A program made the translations under genes and the position numbers. 17,567 nucleotides of DNA from JBGTLU01 sp041743935. Lineage in GTDB: Bacteria; Bacteroidota; Bacteroidia; Sphingobacteriales; Sphingobacteriaceae. Below are positions 5,979 to 14,541 of this stretch, piece after piece (the stretch's first letter is position 1; each line of letters begins with the position of its first letter). The notes beneath the pieces were generated by a model. The model made no database searches. It was given only the letters and a program-made list of their open reading frames with translations, and was not told the origin of the DNA. The DNA is taken from contig JBGTLU010000038.1 of the NCBI GenBank assembly GCA_041743935.1, positions 1 to 17,567 on the forward strand, written 5' to 3'.

Positions 5979-6458
5979 TTAATCTTGTGAATGGTTATAG
6001 GGCAATTCAACAGTAAATGTAGTTCCTTTGTTCTTCCCTTCACTTTCTACAAAAACTTCTCCTTTGTGTTTCTTTACAATTTCTTTCACAATCCATAAAC
6101 CCAAACCAGACGAGGATTCATTACCTGTTGGTTTTGCACTCAACTTACTGAATCTTTTAAAGGTATTTTTTATGTCTTCTTCATTCATTCCCAAACCTTC
6201 ATCTGTAACTTTAAAAACAAGCTTATCTCCGTTTTTCTTTAAACCAACATGAATTTTCTTTCCCTTGGGTGAATATTTAATGGCATTATTAATTAAATTA
6301 TCCATCATTTCAGACATTTTTGTTTTATCTCCAACAAAACAATGATCATCTTCAACATCAGATTCAAGTTGCTGATTTTTATTGGTAGCCAATATCCTGT
6401 TTGTTGAAATAACCCTAGACGCTAATTCAGAAAATTTGCATTCTAAAAGAATTTTCAA
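5979..6458 (-). pseudogene. Histidine kinase remnant: C-terminal ATPase domain only
   Basis: The open frame encodes a complete HATPase_c domain but no H-box, sensor or membrane segment. Visible motifs, counted from the TTG at 6458, are the N box DNLINNAIKYSPKG (Asn54, Asn58), the G1 box DEGLG (86-90), a long F/lid region with KRFSKLSA, and the G2 box SSGLGLWIVK (from about residue 116). The C-terminus GTTFTVELP is intact. An in-frame TAG lies directly before the TTG and there is no ATG before the N box, so the dimerisation/phosphoacceptor half is gone. The cut lies within the linker just upstream of FSELASRVISTN. Only 34 bases separate this point from the divergently oriented SIMPL gene. Most likely it is a decayed kinase cut at the array border; a free ATPase-domain protein is possible but less likely. 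Confidence 0.75.
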
Positions 6459-6492
6459 CTACTTTTACTTACATAAACTACTTTAAAGTATC

Positions 6493-7245
6493 ATGGAAAA
6501 CAAAAGCACTACTACCTCCATTATTTTAGCCTCGGCGCTACTGCTTGGGCTTTTTTTATTGGGCTTATTTATTTTCAGAGGGCTTAAAACCTTTAGCGAC
6601 AAAGATCGTCAGGTTACGGTAAAAGGATTAGCAGAAATGAACATGAAGGCTACTTCGGCAACCATTACATTAAATTTTTCATTCTCTGGCGATGATATAC
6701 AAGGCTTGGTTAAACAAACAGAAGACAAAAAAAACGCCATTATTGCGCATCTAAAAAGCATTGGATATGCCGATAGTGTTATTAAGGTAAATAACGTTAA
6801 CGTAACAGACCGACAAAGATATACCGAAACCCAGTGGAGAAACGGGCAAGAGGTACAAGTAAAAATTAGCCGATATACCGTTGCACAAGGTTTATCGGTT
6901 AAATCTACCGATATTGAAAACACAGAAGACAAAACCGCTAAAATCAACCTAGAATTAATTAGCAAGAATTTAACCTCCGAATTATTTACTAACTACACCT
7001 TCCCTGATTTAAATTCGATAAAACCGCAATTAATAGCAGAAAGCACTAAAAATGCGCGCATTGCAGGAGAGCAATTTGCAAACGATTCGCAAGCCAAATT
7101 GGGTAAAATTAAAACCGCTTCGCAAGGGCAAATTACCATCGCCGGAAAATATTACTACGACGAAGAAGTACCAAGCGATATGCCTAAAGAACCATTTATA
7201 CAAAAAGCCAGAGTGGTAAGTACCATTGTTTTCTTCCTAGAGTAA
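6493..7245 (+). CDS. SIMPL (DUF541) domain membrane-anchored protein
   Basis: This 250-aa protein starts with a single transmembrane anchor (about residues 9-30, IILASALLLGLFLLGLFIF). A SIMPL/DUF541 domain follows from about residue 40, with VTVKGLAEMNMKATSATITLNFSFSGDD as its first strand pair. Family-typical features are the conserved helix around ESTKNARIAGEQFANDSQAKLGKIKTASQG (about 180-210) and the final strand KARVVSTIVFFLE. Members include E. coli YggE and mammalian SIMPL; the bacterial proteins are periplasmic or envelope proteins linked loosely to stress, and their molecular activity is unclear. The length is normal. The stop is one base before the next start, so it is almost certainly co-transcribed with the TMEM175-like gene. 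Confidence 0.9.
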   Translation: MENKSTTTSIILASALLLGLFLLGLFIFRGLKTFSDKDRQVTVKGLAEMNMKATSATITLNFSFSGDDIQGLVKQTEDKKNAIIAHLKSIGYADSVIKVNNVNVTDRQRYTETQWRNGQEVQVKISRYTVAQGLSVKSTDIENTEDKTAKINLELISKNLTSELFTNYTFPDLNSIKPQLIAESTKNARIAGEQFANDSQAKLGKIKTASQGQITIAGKYYYDEEVPSDMPKEPFIQKARVVSTIVFFLE

Positions 7246-7246
7246 A

Positions 7247-8008
7247 ATGATTCGTCAGGCATTAACCGAAAATGCAATCGAAACAGATTTTCGCTTACGT
7301 GGAAAAGAATCTGGGCGTTTAGAGAATTTCAGTGATGCTATTTTTGCATTAGCCATAACCTTGTTGCTTATTTCTACTTCGCCACCCACCAGCTTCGAAC
7401 AAATAAAGCAGTTTGGGTATGAATTATTCCCTTTCCTAGCATGTATTGCCCTCATCATGCTAATTTGGTATGAGCATTTTCTGTTTTTTCTGCGTTATGG
7501 CTTGCGCAACAGCCGAATGATTGTACTCAATACTTTGTTTCTTGCTATAGTTTTGTTTTATGTTTATCCCCTTAAATTCCTCACAAAAATTATCATTTTA
7601 TTACCTATTGGGTATGCTGTAAATGACCAAGCCTTAATTAAAAATTTAAGTACCATGATAAATGCTCAGGATATGGGCCAACTCATGATCATATACGGAT
7701 TTGGTGCCATGAGTGTATTTTTGGTTTTGATGCAAATGTACCGGTATGCACTTAGTAAAGCCGATAGTATGGGCTTAAATGAACTCGAACGATTTGATAC
7801 CCGCACCAGCATTAGAACTAATTTACTAATGGCAAGTGTGCCAGCATTCTCCGTTTTAATGGCAGCGATTTTCATAAATACTTCATTGGCCGGTCCCATT
7901 GCGGGCTTTTCTTATTTTTTATATACTCCTATTATGTTTGCTCATGGCAATAGAGCCAATAAAAAGCGTAAAGAGTTAATTAAAAAATTAAAGAATTTAG
8001 AAAACTAA
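7247..8008 (+). CDS. TMEM175/DUF1211-family membrane protein (putative K+ channel)
   Basis: This 253-aa polytopic protein has the family signature RLENFSDAIFALAITLL at residues 24-40. The R-x-x-x-F-S-D motif starts at Arg24, with FSD at 28-30. About six hydrophobic segments are visible (approximately 30-44, 58-78, 91-116, 145-165, 192-212, 216-233), and the tail is Lys-rich and cytoplasmic. Bacterial TMEM175 homologues with one six-helix repeat form tetrameric potassium-permeable channels; here the channel activity is inferred from family. ATG 7247 lies one base after the SIMPL stop codon, which suggests translational coupling. No regulator sits next to the pair. The family call is strong, ion selectivity untested. 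Confidence 0.88.
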   Translation: MIRQALTENAIETDFRLRGKESGRLENFSDAIFALAITLLLISTSPPTSFEQIKQFGYELFPFLACIALIMLIWYEHFLFFLRYGLRNSRMIVLNTLFLAIVLFYVYPLKFLTKIIILLPIGYAVNDQALIKNLSTMINAQDMGQLMIIYGFGAMSVFLVLMQMYRYALSKADSMGLNELERFDTRTSIRTNLLMASVPAFSVLMAAIFINTSLAGPIAGFSYFLYTPIMFAHGNRANKKRKELIKKLKNLEN

Positions 8009-8323
8009 AGAATATAAATTGGTGGATTAACTGTTCGTAAAGTACCATTACCTTTCGGCAGGTTAGTTTACCGTTTTGTGCACTCTTATCCGTTTGACGC
8101 GCCAAAACAAGGTATATCTCTCCCTCAAAAGAAAAATATGATAAGAAACAAAATAAATATATAATCTATTAGTCACCGTATTAAGTACCTTTAAAAACTT
8201 TGATCAACATATTGCTTAAAATTATCAATATAACACTCTCAATTTATGGCAAATAAAAAATAGCAACACTAATCATTTATCCTTTGGGTTAGCCTCCCGA
8301 TATGTAAATAAAATAATTTTACA
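8009..8323. other. Non-coding stretch upstream of the long kinase gene
   Basis: This is 315 bases of AT-rich DNA with no credible ORF. I see no strong hairpin, repeat or RNA gene. Loose TTTG words near 8208 and 8283 could belong to a Bacteroidota-type promoter (TTTG, spacer, TAnnTTTG), but no well-matched pair is visible. It presumably holds the promoter of the kinase-receiver unit. Confidence 0.4.
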
Positions 8324-11300
8324 ATGAAAAAAGCGGATAAAGGAAATAAAACCGACGCCTTAGGTAATACCAACACAAAATCTACCTCTCTAAAACAAGA
8401 GAAAAAAAAACAGGCAACGGAGCTAGAGGTTGCTTATAAAGTAATTGCACGTCAGATAGAAGAAAAAGGAAAGCGTGCAGCAGAACTTGTCCAAGCAAAC
8501 ATCGAACTTGCTTTTCAAAACGAAGAAAAAGGAAAGCGTGCAGCAGAACTTGAAATTGCAAACAAAGAGCTAATTTTTCAGAACGATTTAAAAGAAAAAA
8601 AAGCAGAAGAATTAAAACTTGCTAACCGTAATCTCAAAAAAGCTGAAGAAAATCTTCTGCAACTAAACGCAGAGCTTGAAGAAAAAGTAAAGAAGCGTTC
8701 CTCTCAATTTTCGTTCATTAGTCAGGTAAATCAAGCCATTGTACTAGCAGAAGATATACAAACCCTATTTCGTAATGCGTGTAGCATTGCCCTTACGATA
8801 GGCAAATACAAAATGGCTTGGATTGGAGCTTATGATGAAGATAAAAAAACAATATCACTCATCGAATCTTCGGGCATACCCGATAAAGACATTCCATTGT
8901 TTACAAAGTTACCGTACAAAAGTAATAGTCCGGAAGAAAGTGTATTGCGTACCGGAAAGTACTTTCTGAGCAATAATGTAGAGCAAACACTAAAATTAAA
9001 AACCCGGAAACAGTTTGCTATAAAACATAACATAAGGTCGTTCATCGTATTACCCATAAAAAAATCGGGCAACATTTACGGCACCTTTAACATCTATGCT
9101 ACCGAAAATAATTTTTTTGAAAAAGAAGATGTGGCTACACTTTTAGAAGTATCAGAAGATATATCCTTTGCTCTTGACCAATTTGAACTAACCGAAAAAC
9201 AAGAAGAAGCCGAAAGACAACTACAAAAAAGTTTTGCCGAACTCGAAACCATTTCTAATGAACAATCTACCATTCTAAATACCTTGCCAGCAAGCATAGC
9301 ATTGCTTGATAACAAAAGCAACATAGTAAAAGTAAACAGTCAGTGGATCCAGTTTGGCAAAGAAAATGGATTGAGCGAAAACTTTCCGCACGTAAGCACC
9401 AATTACATTGAGATATCCGAAAAATCACTAGGCCGTGATAAAAAAGAAGGCCAACAAATGGCGCAAGGTTTACGTAAAATTTTACGAGGAGATTTAGACT
9501 ATTTCAGCATGGAATACCCTTGCGATTCGCCCACGGAAAGAAGATGGTTTAGAGCAGAAGTAAAACCGTTTAAAACCAACGTTCTGTCTGGTGCGGTAGT
9601 GATGCACCTTAACATTTCTGAGCGGAAAAAAGCCGAAAACAAAGAAATGAAAACATTAAAAGCATTACAACACGCATTAAACGATATCAATAAAATAATG
9701 GATTCTTCATTGGATATAATTTGCACCATAAATGAAGAAGGAAAATTTGTGAACGTAAGTTCTGCATCAGAACGTATTTTAGGCTATACGCCAAAGGAGA
9801 TGATAGGCGAAAAATTTATAGATTTTGTGTTATTTAAAGACGTAGAAAAAACAAAAAAAGCGGCCGAAGATATTTTAAGTGGAATTTCATTAACCCTATT
9901 TGAAAACCGATACGTACATAAAAAAGGAGGAGAGGTCCCTTTAATTTGGTCGGCAAAATGGGACGGTACAGATAAAATCATGTACTGCATTGCTAAAGAT
10001 GCTACAGAAAAAAAGAGATTACAAAAGGCATTAGAAACAGAACGCCAACGTTTTTACGACTTATTCACAGAAGCACCCTCAAGTATGGGTATTTTGAGCG
10101 GACCCAACCACGTATTTGTAATAGTTAATCCGCTTTACTTACAATTGATAGGTAAAGATAATATTATTGGCAAAACCGTATTAGAAGTTTTACCCGAAGC
10201 AGCTGATCAGGGATTAATTGAATTATTAGATAATGTATATAAAACAGGCATAACCATTTCGGCTAGTGAAATGGTTATGCAGCTTAATGTAAACGGCACC
10301 GGGCAATTGGTGGATAAGTATTTGAATTTTATGTACCAGGCCCACCGAACAGAAAACGATAAAATTGATGGCGTTCTTTTCTTTGCTGTGGATGTTACCG
10401 AACAAGTAGTGTTACGACAAAAAATTGAAGAAAGCGAAGCAAAACTAAAAGAAGCACAAACCTTATTGCAATTAAGCACTTGGGAAATTAATTTGGGTAG
10501 CAATGTATCCACTTGGTCAGATGAGTTCTATGCTATTTTAGGAGTTACGCGTGAGGAAATAAAACCATCGCCCGAAGCATTTCTCTCCATGATTCACCCC
10601 GATGATTTTGAACTTGCTAAAACACAAATAGAAAAAACATTTGAAACATTGGAACCAGGCTCTTATAATGCACGCATACAAAAGAAAAACGGCGACATAA
10701 AATACATTTATTCCGAGTGGAAATTTGAATTGGATACAAATGGCAAGCCAATTCGACTCTATGGAATTTTACAAGATATAACAGAAAAAATAATGGCAGA
10801 TGATGAACGCGAAAAATTAGTTCATGAGTTACTTCAGCGTAATCGTGCTTTAGAACAATTTACATTCATCCTCTCTCATAATTTGCGTGCCCCCATTACA
10901 AACGTTATTGGCTACACCGAATTCTTGCAAGATGATACACTAACATCTGAAGAAAAAACCGAATTGATGGAAGGCCTAGCATCCTCAGCTTCTGGCTTGG
11001 ATACCATCATCAAAGACATAAACTCCATATTGCAGATTAAACAAGAAATAAACGATATAAAAGAAATCATCTATTTTTCAAAAATACTGAACGATATTAC
11101 CATTAACATCCGAAATAGTATTGAGGTGCATGAGGTGGAAATGGTAAGTGATTTTAGCGAAGTAGACGAAATCTTTTCGCTAAAGGTTTACCTACACAGC
11201 ATCTTTTATAACCTAATAAGCAATAGTATAAAATACCGCAAACCCAATGTAAAACCACGCATCGAAATAAAAAGCAAGAAAGAAAACGGGAAAGTTATCC

Positions 11301-11509
11301 TGACTTTTATAGACAACGGTTTAGGAATAGATTTGAAAGCAAAAGGCGATTTGGTTTTTGGTCTTTACAAACGCTTCCACTCTCATGTTGAGGAAAAAGG
11401 CATGGGCTTATTTATGGTAAAAACACAAGTGGAAGCAATGAACGGAAAAATATCCCTTAAAAGCGAACCCAATAAGGGTACAGAATTTACCATTGTATTT
11501 GACGCTTAA
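8324..11509 (+). CDS. Soluble multi-PAS sensor histidine kinase (1061 aa)
   Basis: Domains in order: a Lys/Glu-rich coiled coil (about 25-125) built of 21-residue units containing EEKGKRAAEL; a GAF domain (about 130-285); PAS 1 (313-432, ending HLNISERKKAE); PAS 2 (455-565, ending KDATEKKRL); PAS 3 (573-697, ending VDVTEQVVL); PAS 4 (711-823, with HPDDFELAK and ending QDITEKI); HisKA (about 840-905); and HATPase_c (about 950-1060). The phosphoacceptor is His852 in SHNLRAP. The N box is NLISNSIKY (963-971), G1 is DNGLG (997-1001) and G2 is GMGLF (from 1026). No signal peptide or transmembrane helix exists, so it senses cytoplasmic cues; the ligands of GAF and PAS are not readable. Twelve bases separate it from the receiver gene, its probable partner. 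Everything from residue 573 on is duplicated in the next kinase gene. Confidence 0.93.
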   Translation: MKKADKGNKTDALGNTNTKSTSLKQEKKKQATELEVAYKVIARQIEEKGKRAAELVQANIELAFQNEEKGKRAAELEIANKELIFQNDLKEKKAEELKLANRNLKKAEENLLQLNAELEEKVKKRSSQFSFISQVNQAIVLAEDIQTLFRNACSIALTIGKYKMAWIGAYDEDKKTISLIESSGIPDKDIPLFTKLPYKSNSPEESVLRTGKYFLSNNVEQTLKLKTRKQFAIKHNIRSFIVLPIKKSGNIYGTFNIYATENNFFEKEDVATLLEVSEDISFALDQFELTEKQEEAERQLQKSFAELETISNEQSTILNTLPASIALLDNKSNIVKVNSQWIQFGKENGLSENFPHVSTNYIEISEKSLGRDKKEGQQMAQGLRKILRGDLDYFSMEYPCDSPTERRWFRAEVKPFKTNVLSGAVVMHLNISERKKAENKEMKTLKALQHALNDINKIMDSSLDIICTINEEGKFVNVSSASERILGYTPKEMIGEKFIDFVLFKDVEKTKKAAEDILSGISLTLFENRYVHKKGGEVPLIWSAKWDGTDKIMYCIAKDATEKKRLQKALETERQRFYDLFTEAPSSMGILSGPNHVFVIVNPLYLQLIGKDNIIGKTVLEVLPEAADQGLIELLDNVYKTGITISASEMVMQLNVNGTGQLVDKYLNFMYQAHRTENDKIDGVLFFAVDVTEQVVLRQKIEESEAKLKEAQTLLQLSTWEINLGSNVSTWSDEFYAILGVTREEIKPSPEAFLSMIHPDDFELAKTQIEKTFETLEPGSYNARIQKKNGDIKYIYSEWKFELDTNGKPIRLYGILQDITEKIMADDEREKLVHELLQRNRALEQFTFILSHNLRAPITNVIGYTEFLQDDTLTSEEKTELMEGLASSASGLDTIIKDINSILQIKQEINDIKEIIYFSKILNDITINIRNSIEVHEVEMVSDFSEVDEIFSLKVYLHSIFYNLISNSIKYRKPNVKPRIEIKSKKENGKVILTFIDNGLGIDLKAKGDLVFGLYKRFHSHVEEKGMGLFMVKTQVEAMNGKISLKSEPNKGTEFTIVFDA
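8459..8551 (+). repeat. In-gene 63-bp-period repeat encoding coiled-coil heptads
   Basis: A 30-base unit is found identically at 8459-8488 and 8522-8551, a period of 63 bases, i.e. 21 residues or three heptads. A third, diverged unit follows (around 8590). It encodes EEKGKRAAEL in the kinase N-terminus. Confidence 0.8.
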
Positions 11510-11521
11510 CTATAACTAATT

Positions 11522-11923
11522 ATGACAAACACCATTAAACGATTTATTGTAATAGACGACGACCCAGTGAACAATTTCCTTTCTAAATTTGTATTAAAAA
11601 AATCACTTGGAGAAGTAGAGCTTATGGTCTTTTTAAATCCCGAGTTAGCTTTAGAATACATCGAAACTGAATTCCAAAATCAACCTCCCATAGAAAAAAT
11701 TACGATTTTTTTGGACCTAAACATGCCCGTGCTATCCGGATGGGAGTTTCTGGATAAATTTGAAACTTTCTCCGAAACAATTAAAAATCAATTCGATATT
11801 TATATCCTTTCCTCTTCTATAGATCCCGCCGATATTGAACGTGCAAAAGCAAACCCATTGGTTATAGCTTTTACCGAAAAGCCAATAAACAAAGAGTTCA
11901 TCCACCAAACATTTCTTAATTAA
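11522..11923 (+). CDS. Receiver-only response regulator
   Basis: This 133-aa single receiver (REC) domain has no output domain. The acidic pocket is Asp12/Asp13 in IDDDP, the phosphoacceptor is Asp65 in FLDLNMP, the switch Ser is in LSSS (97-99), and the conserved Lys is Lys120 in EKP. All key residues are present, so it should be phosphorylatable. It lies 12 bases after the long kinase gene and is probably co-transcribed and its target. Receiver-only proteins act as CheY/Spo0F-like relays or by binding a partner; which applies here is not visible. It closely resembles the receiver at 13938-14360, sharing stretches such as DDDPVNNFLSK, SGWEFLDKFE and SSSIDP. The role as kinase partner is inferred from position. 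Confidence 0.93.
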   Translation: MTNTIKRFIVIDDDPVNNFLSKFVLKKSLGEVELMVFLNPELALEYIETEFQNQPPIEKITIFLDLNMPVLSGWEFLDKFETFSETIKNQFDIYILSSSIDPADIERAKANPLVIAFTEKPINKEFIHQTFLN

Positions 11924-12137
11924 CCAAACGCTCAGATTTCTGTCGTTCGTAGGGTTACGGAGATAAAGCCATCGACCAGAAAATCACTCCTAAAATATTA
12001 TCAAAGCTGCCTAAACCCTCCTTTTGCACCATAAAGTGACATACTTGCAACATATTGCCCAACTAGTATAATGCTTACCTGTTCAAAGATGCTGAAATTA
12101 GACCCATTCTGAAGCCTCTACTCAACATGTAAGTACT

Positions 12138-13922
12138 ATGAAAAACAAAAAAAGTCTTATTGATGTAAGTTTCCACTCTCCTGAAAATGTGATTTCTGAT
12201 GAAATTAATGTAGAAAATGAGCAAAATATTACATTTTGCCGTGAGTGTGCTGCCTCTGAAAATATTTCGGCATATACCCCAACCAATTCGGAAGAACCAG
12301 AATGTTTGGAAGATATGGCAGATACAATAAAAGAAAACAAAGATATTTTAAGCGATGATTATTCTGCCCAACACCAAAACAGGAAAGAACATAAAAACGG
12401 TATCAATAAAAAATCTTCTAAAAAAACGGCGTTTTTTAACCCACATAAAGATGAACGGCAACGATTTTACGACTTATTCTCAGAAGCTCCGGTAATGATG
12501 GGTTTTTTGGGAGGACCCGAACATGTTTATGAAATGGTTAACCCGCTTCATTTTAAATTGATTGGTAAAGATGATATTATTGGTAAAACCGTATCAGAAG
12601 TTTTACCCGAAGCAATTGAACAGGGTATTGTTAACATACTAGACGAGGTGTATAATACCGGTAAAACTTTTTCGGCAAGTGAAATGCTTGTTAAAATAGA
12701 TGCAGAGGGCAATGGGAAATTCGTTGATACGTATTTAAGTTTTATGTTCCAGGCACACCGAAGTGAAAACCAGGAAATTGATGGCATACTATTCTTTGCG
12801 GTTGATGTAACTGAACAAATAATTTTAAGAAATGATATTGAAGAAAGCCAAGCAAGTTTAAAAGAGGTACAAACCTTATTGCACTTAAGCACATGGGAGA
12901 TTAATTTAGTTACCAATGTATCCACTTGGTCAGATGAGTTCTATGCTATTTTGGGAGTTACCCGAGAGGAGATGAAACCATCTGCCGAAGCCTTTTTAAC
13001 CATGCTTCACCCCGATGATCTCGAATTTGCAAGAGCTATTATACAAAAATCGCTCGAAACATTTGAATTAGGTACTTTAAAGGCCCGCATCATAAGAAAA
13101 GATGGTGAAATACGCTTTTTTTATTCCGAGTGGAAAGTTGAATGGGATACGGACGGCAAACCAATACGGCTATTTGGAATTTTACAGGATACTACGGAAA
13201 AAATACGTGCGAAAAACGAACGCGAAAAATTAGTTCTAGACTTGCTTCAGCGCAATCGCGACTTAGAGCAATTTACCTTTATCATCTCTCATAATTTGCG
13301 TGCACCCATTGCAAACGTTATTGGTTACACCGAATATTTGCAGGACACTACACTATCAACACAAGATAAAAACGATTTACTAGATGGACTTGCCTCCTCA
13401 GTTTCGGGTCTAGATACCATCATCAAAGACATTAACTCCATACTAAAGGTAAAACAAGACATCAACGATAAAAAAGAAATCATCTTCTTTTCTAAAATAC
13501 TTGCCGATGTAACAACAAGTATCCAAAACAGAATGGATGAAAGTGAGGTGGAAATAAAAAGTGATTTTACCCAAGTAGACGAAATCTTTTCTCTAAAAGT
13601 GTACATGCACAGCATCTTTTACAATTTAATAAGCAACAGCATAAAATATTGTAAACCGGATGAGAAACCTTGCATCGAAATAAAAAGTATAAAAGAAAAA
13701 GAAAAAATTATCCTCACGTTTAAAGATAATTGCCTTGGTATAGATTTGAAAACAAAAGGCGATAAAATATTTGGCCTCTACAAACGGTTTCACACCCACG
13801 TAGAGGGAAAAGGCCTAGGTTTATTCATGGTGAAAACCCAAATAGAAGCTTTAGGCGGAAAAATTAGTGTGGAAAGTGAAGTAAATAAAGGAACAAAATT
13901 TACCATTGAATTTATGGCGTAA
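12138..13922 (+). CDS. PAS sensor histidine kinase, shortened paralogue (594 aa)
   Basis: Residues 1-105 are a polar, acidic, probably disordered N-terminus unrelated to the other kinase, with CREC at 34-37 and Cys56. From Glu106 (ERQRFYDLF) onward it parallels the larger kinase: PAS (107-226, ending VDVTEQIIL), PAS (240-353, with HPDDLEFAR), HisKA with His385 in SHNLRAP, and HATPase_c. The N box is NLISNSIKY (496-504) and G2 is GKGLGLF (557-563). The G1 box reads DNCLG (530-534): Cys532 replaces the first glycine of DxGxG, which the paralogue keeps (Gly999). ATP binding may be weakened; the other motifs are intact. No membrane segment is present. The ATG at 12138 is preceded by 214 bases of AT-rich spacer without visible structure. 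A receiver gene follows 15 bases downstream. Confidence 0.92.
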   Translation: MKNKKSLIDVSFHSPENVISDEINVENEQNITFCRECAASENISAYTPTNSEEPECLEDMADTIKENKDILSDDYSAQHQNRKEHKNGINKKSSKKTAFFNPHKDERQRFYDLFSEAPVMMGFLGGPEHVYEMVNPLHFKLIGKDDIIGKTVSEVLPEAIEQGIVNILDEVYNTGKTFSASEMLVKIDAEGNGKFVDTYLSFMFQAHRSENQEIDGILFFAVDVTEQIILRNDIEESQASLKEVQTLLHLSTWEINLVTNVSTWSDEFYAILGVTREEMKPSAEAFLTMLHPDDLEFARAIIQKSLETFELGTLKARIIRKDGEIRFFYSEWKVEWDTDGKPIRLFGILQDTTEKIRAKNEREKLVLDLLQRNRDLEQFTFIISHNLRAPIANVIGYTEYLQDTTLSTQDKNDLLDGLASSVSGLDTIIKDINSILKVKQDINDKKEIIFFSKILADVTTSIQNRMDESEVEIKSDFTQVDEIFSLKVYMHSIFYNLISNSIKYCKPDEKPCIEIKSIKEKEKIILTFKDNCLGIDLKTKGDKIFGLYKRFHTHVEGKGLGLFMVKTQIEALGGKISVESEVNKGTKFTIEFMA

Positions 13923-13937
13923 TCAAAACAAATAATC

Positions 13938-14360
13938 ATGACAAATTTAACAAAACGATTCTTAATTGTTGACGATGACCCAGTGAACAATTTCCTCTCT
14001 AAATTGGAGTTAAAAAAATCACTTGGCGAAGTAGATGTTCTGGCCTTTGAAAGCCCTGCAGTAGCATTAATTTACATCGAAACTGAATTTGAACAACAAC
14101 AGGCGAAAGAAAAAATAACTCTTTTGTTAGACTTAAACATGCCCGTAATATCTGGATGGGAATTTTTGGATAAATTTGAATCTTTCCCGGAGACTATAAA
14201 AAATCAATTCGACATATATATCGTCTCCTCTTCTATAGACCCAGTAGATATTGAACGTGCAAAAGCAAACCCATTGGTTATAGATTTCGTTGAGAAACCT
14301 TTAAACAAATATTTTGTCGTAAATAGATTTTTAGAAGAATCTAACTCTAGCTATAAATAG
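13938..14360 (+). CDS. Receiver-only response regulator, paralogue
   Basis: This 140-aa REC domain has Asp12/Asp13, phosphoacceptor Asp65 in LLDLNMP, a Ser cluster SSS at 97-99 and Lys120 in EKP, so all are conserved. It differs from the first receiver mainly at helix 1, the loop after residue 50 and the C-terminal helix, and has a short extra tail (EESNSSYK). These positions include regions that often set kinase specificity, so the two pairs may be partly insulated; this is inference. It lies 15 bases behind the second kinase. No DNA-binding domain. The following 130 bases hold no gene before the terminator at 14493. Confidence 0.92.
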   Translation: MTNLTKRFLIVDDDPVNNFLSKLELKKSLGEVDVLAFESPAVALIYIETEFEQQQAKEKITLLLDLNMPVISGWEFLDKFESFPETIKNQFDIYIVSSSIDPVDIERAKANPLVIDFVEKPLNKYFVVNRFLEESNSSYK

Positions 14361-14492
14361 AATATTTTCCTTTCCAATGTTTTGGTTCGTGTATACTCTA
14401 ACCATTTACATTCAGTCACATCTTTGTATCTCGTGCCAGAATTGAATACGATTACCATTTGTAATCTCAAAATATCTTTCTCAGATAAAATC

Positions 14493-14526
14493 AAAAAGCC
14501 CCCGACATTTATGGTCGGGGGCTTTC
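14493..14526. terminator. Bidirectional intrinsic terminator
   Basis: A perfect 10-bp GC-rich stem, agcccccgac (14497-14506) with gtcgggggct (14514-14523), surrounds a 7-nt loop. An A-run lies on the left and TTT on the right, so it can act on both strands. It lies between the convergent receiver gene (plus) and amidohydrolase gene (minus, stop 16 bases away). Confidence 0.92.
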
Positions 14527-14541
14527 ATATAAAAATATCAA

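Noticed and set aside
6028..6252. Plus-strand ORF opposite the kinase remnant
   Set aside because: The minus strand shows ordered N, G1 and G2 boxes; the plus frame has no such signal.
8009..8323. Promoter of the Bacteroidota TTTG / TAnnTTTG type upstream of the long kinase
   Set aside because: Isolated half-matches exist but no pair with correct spacing could be read with confidence.
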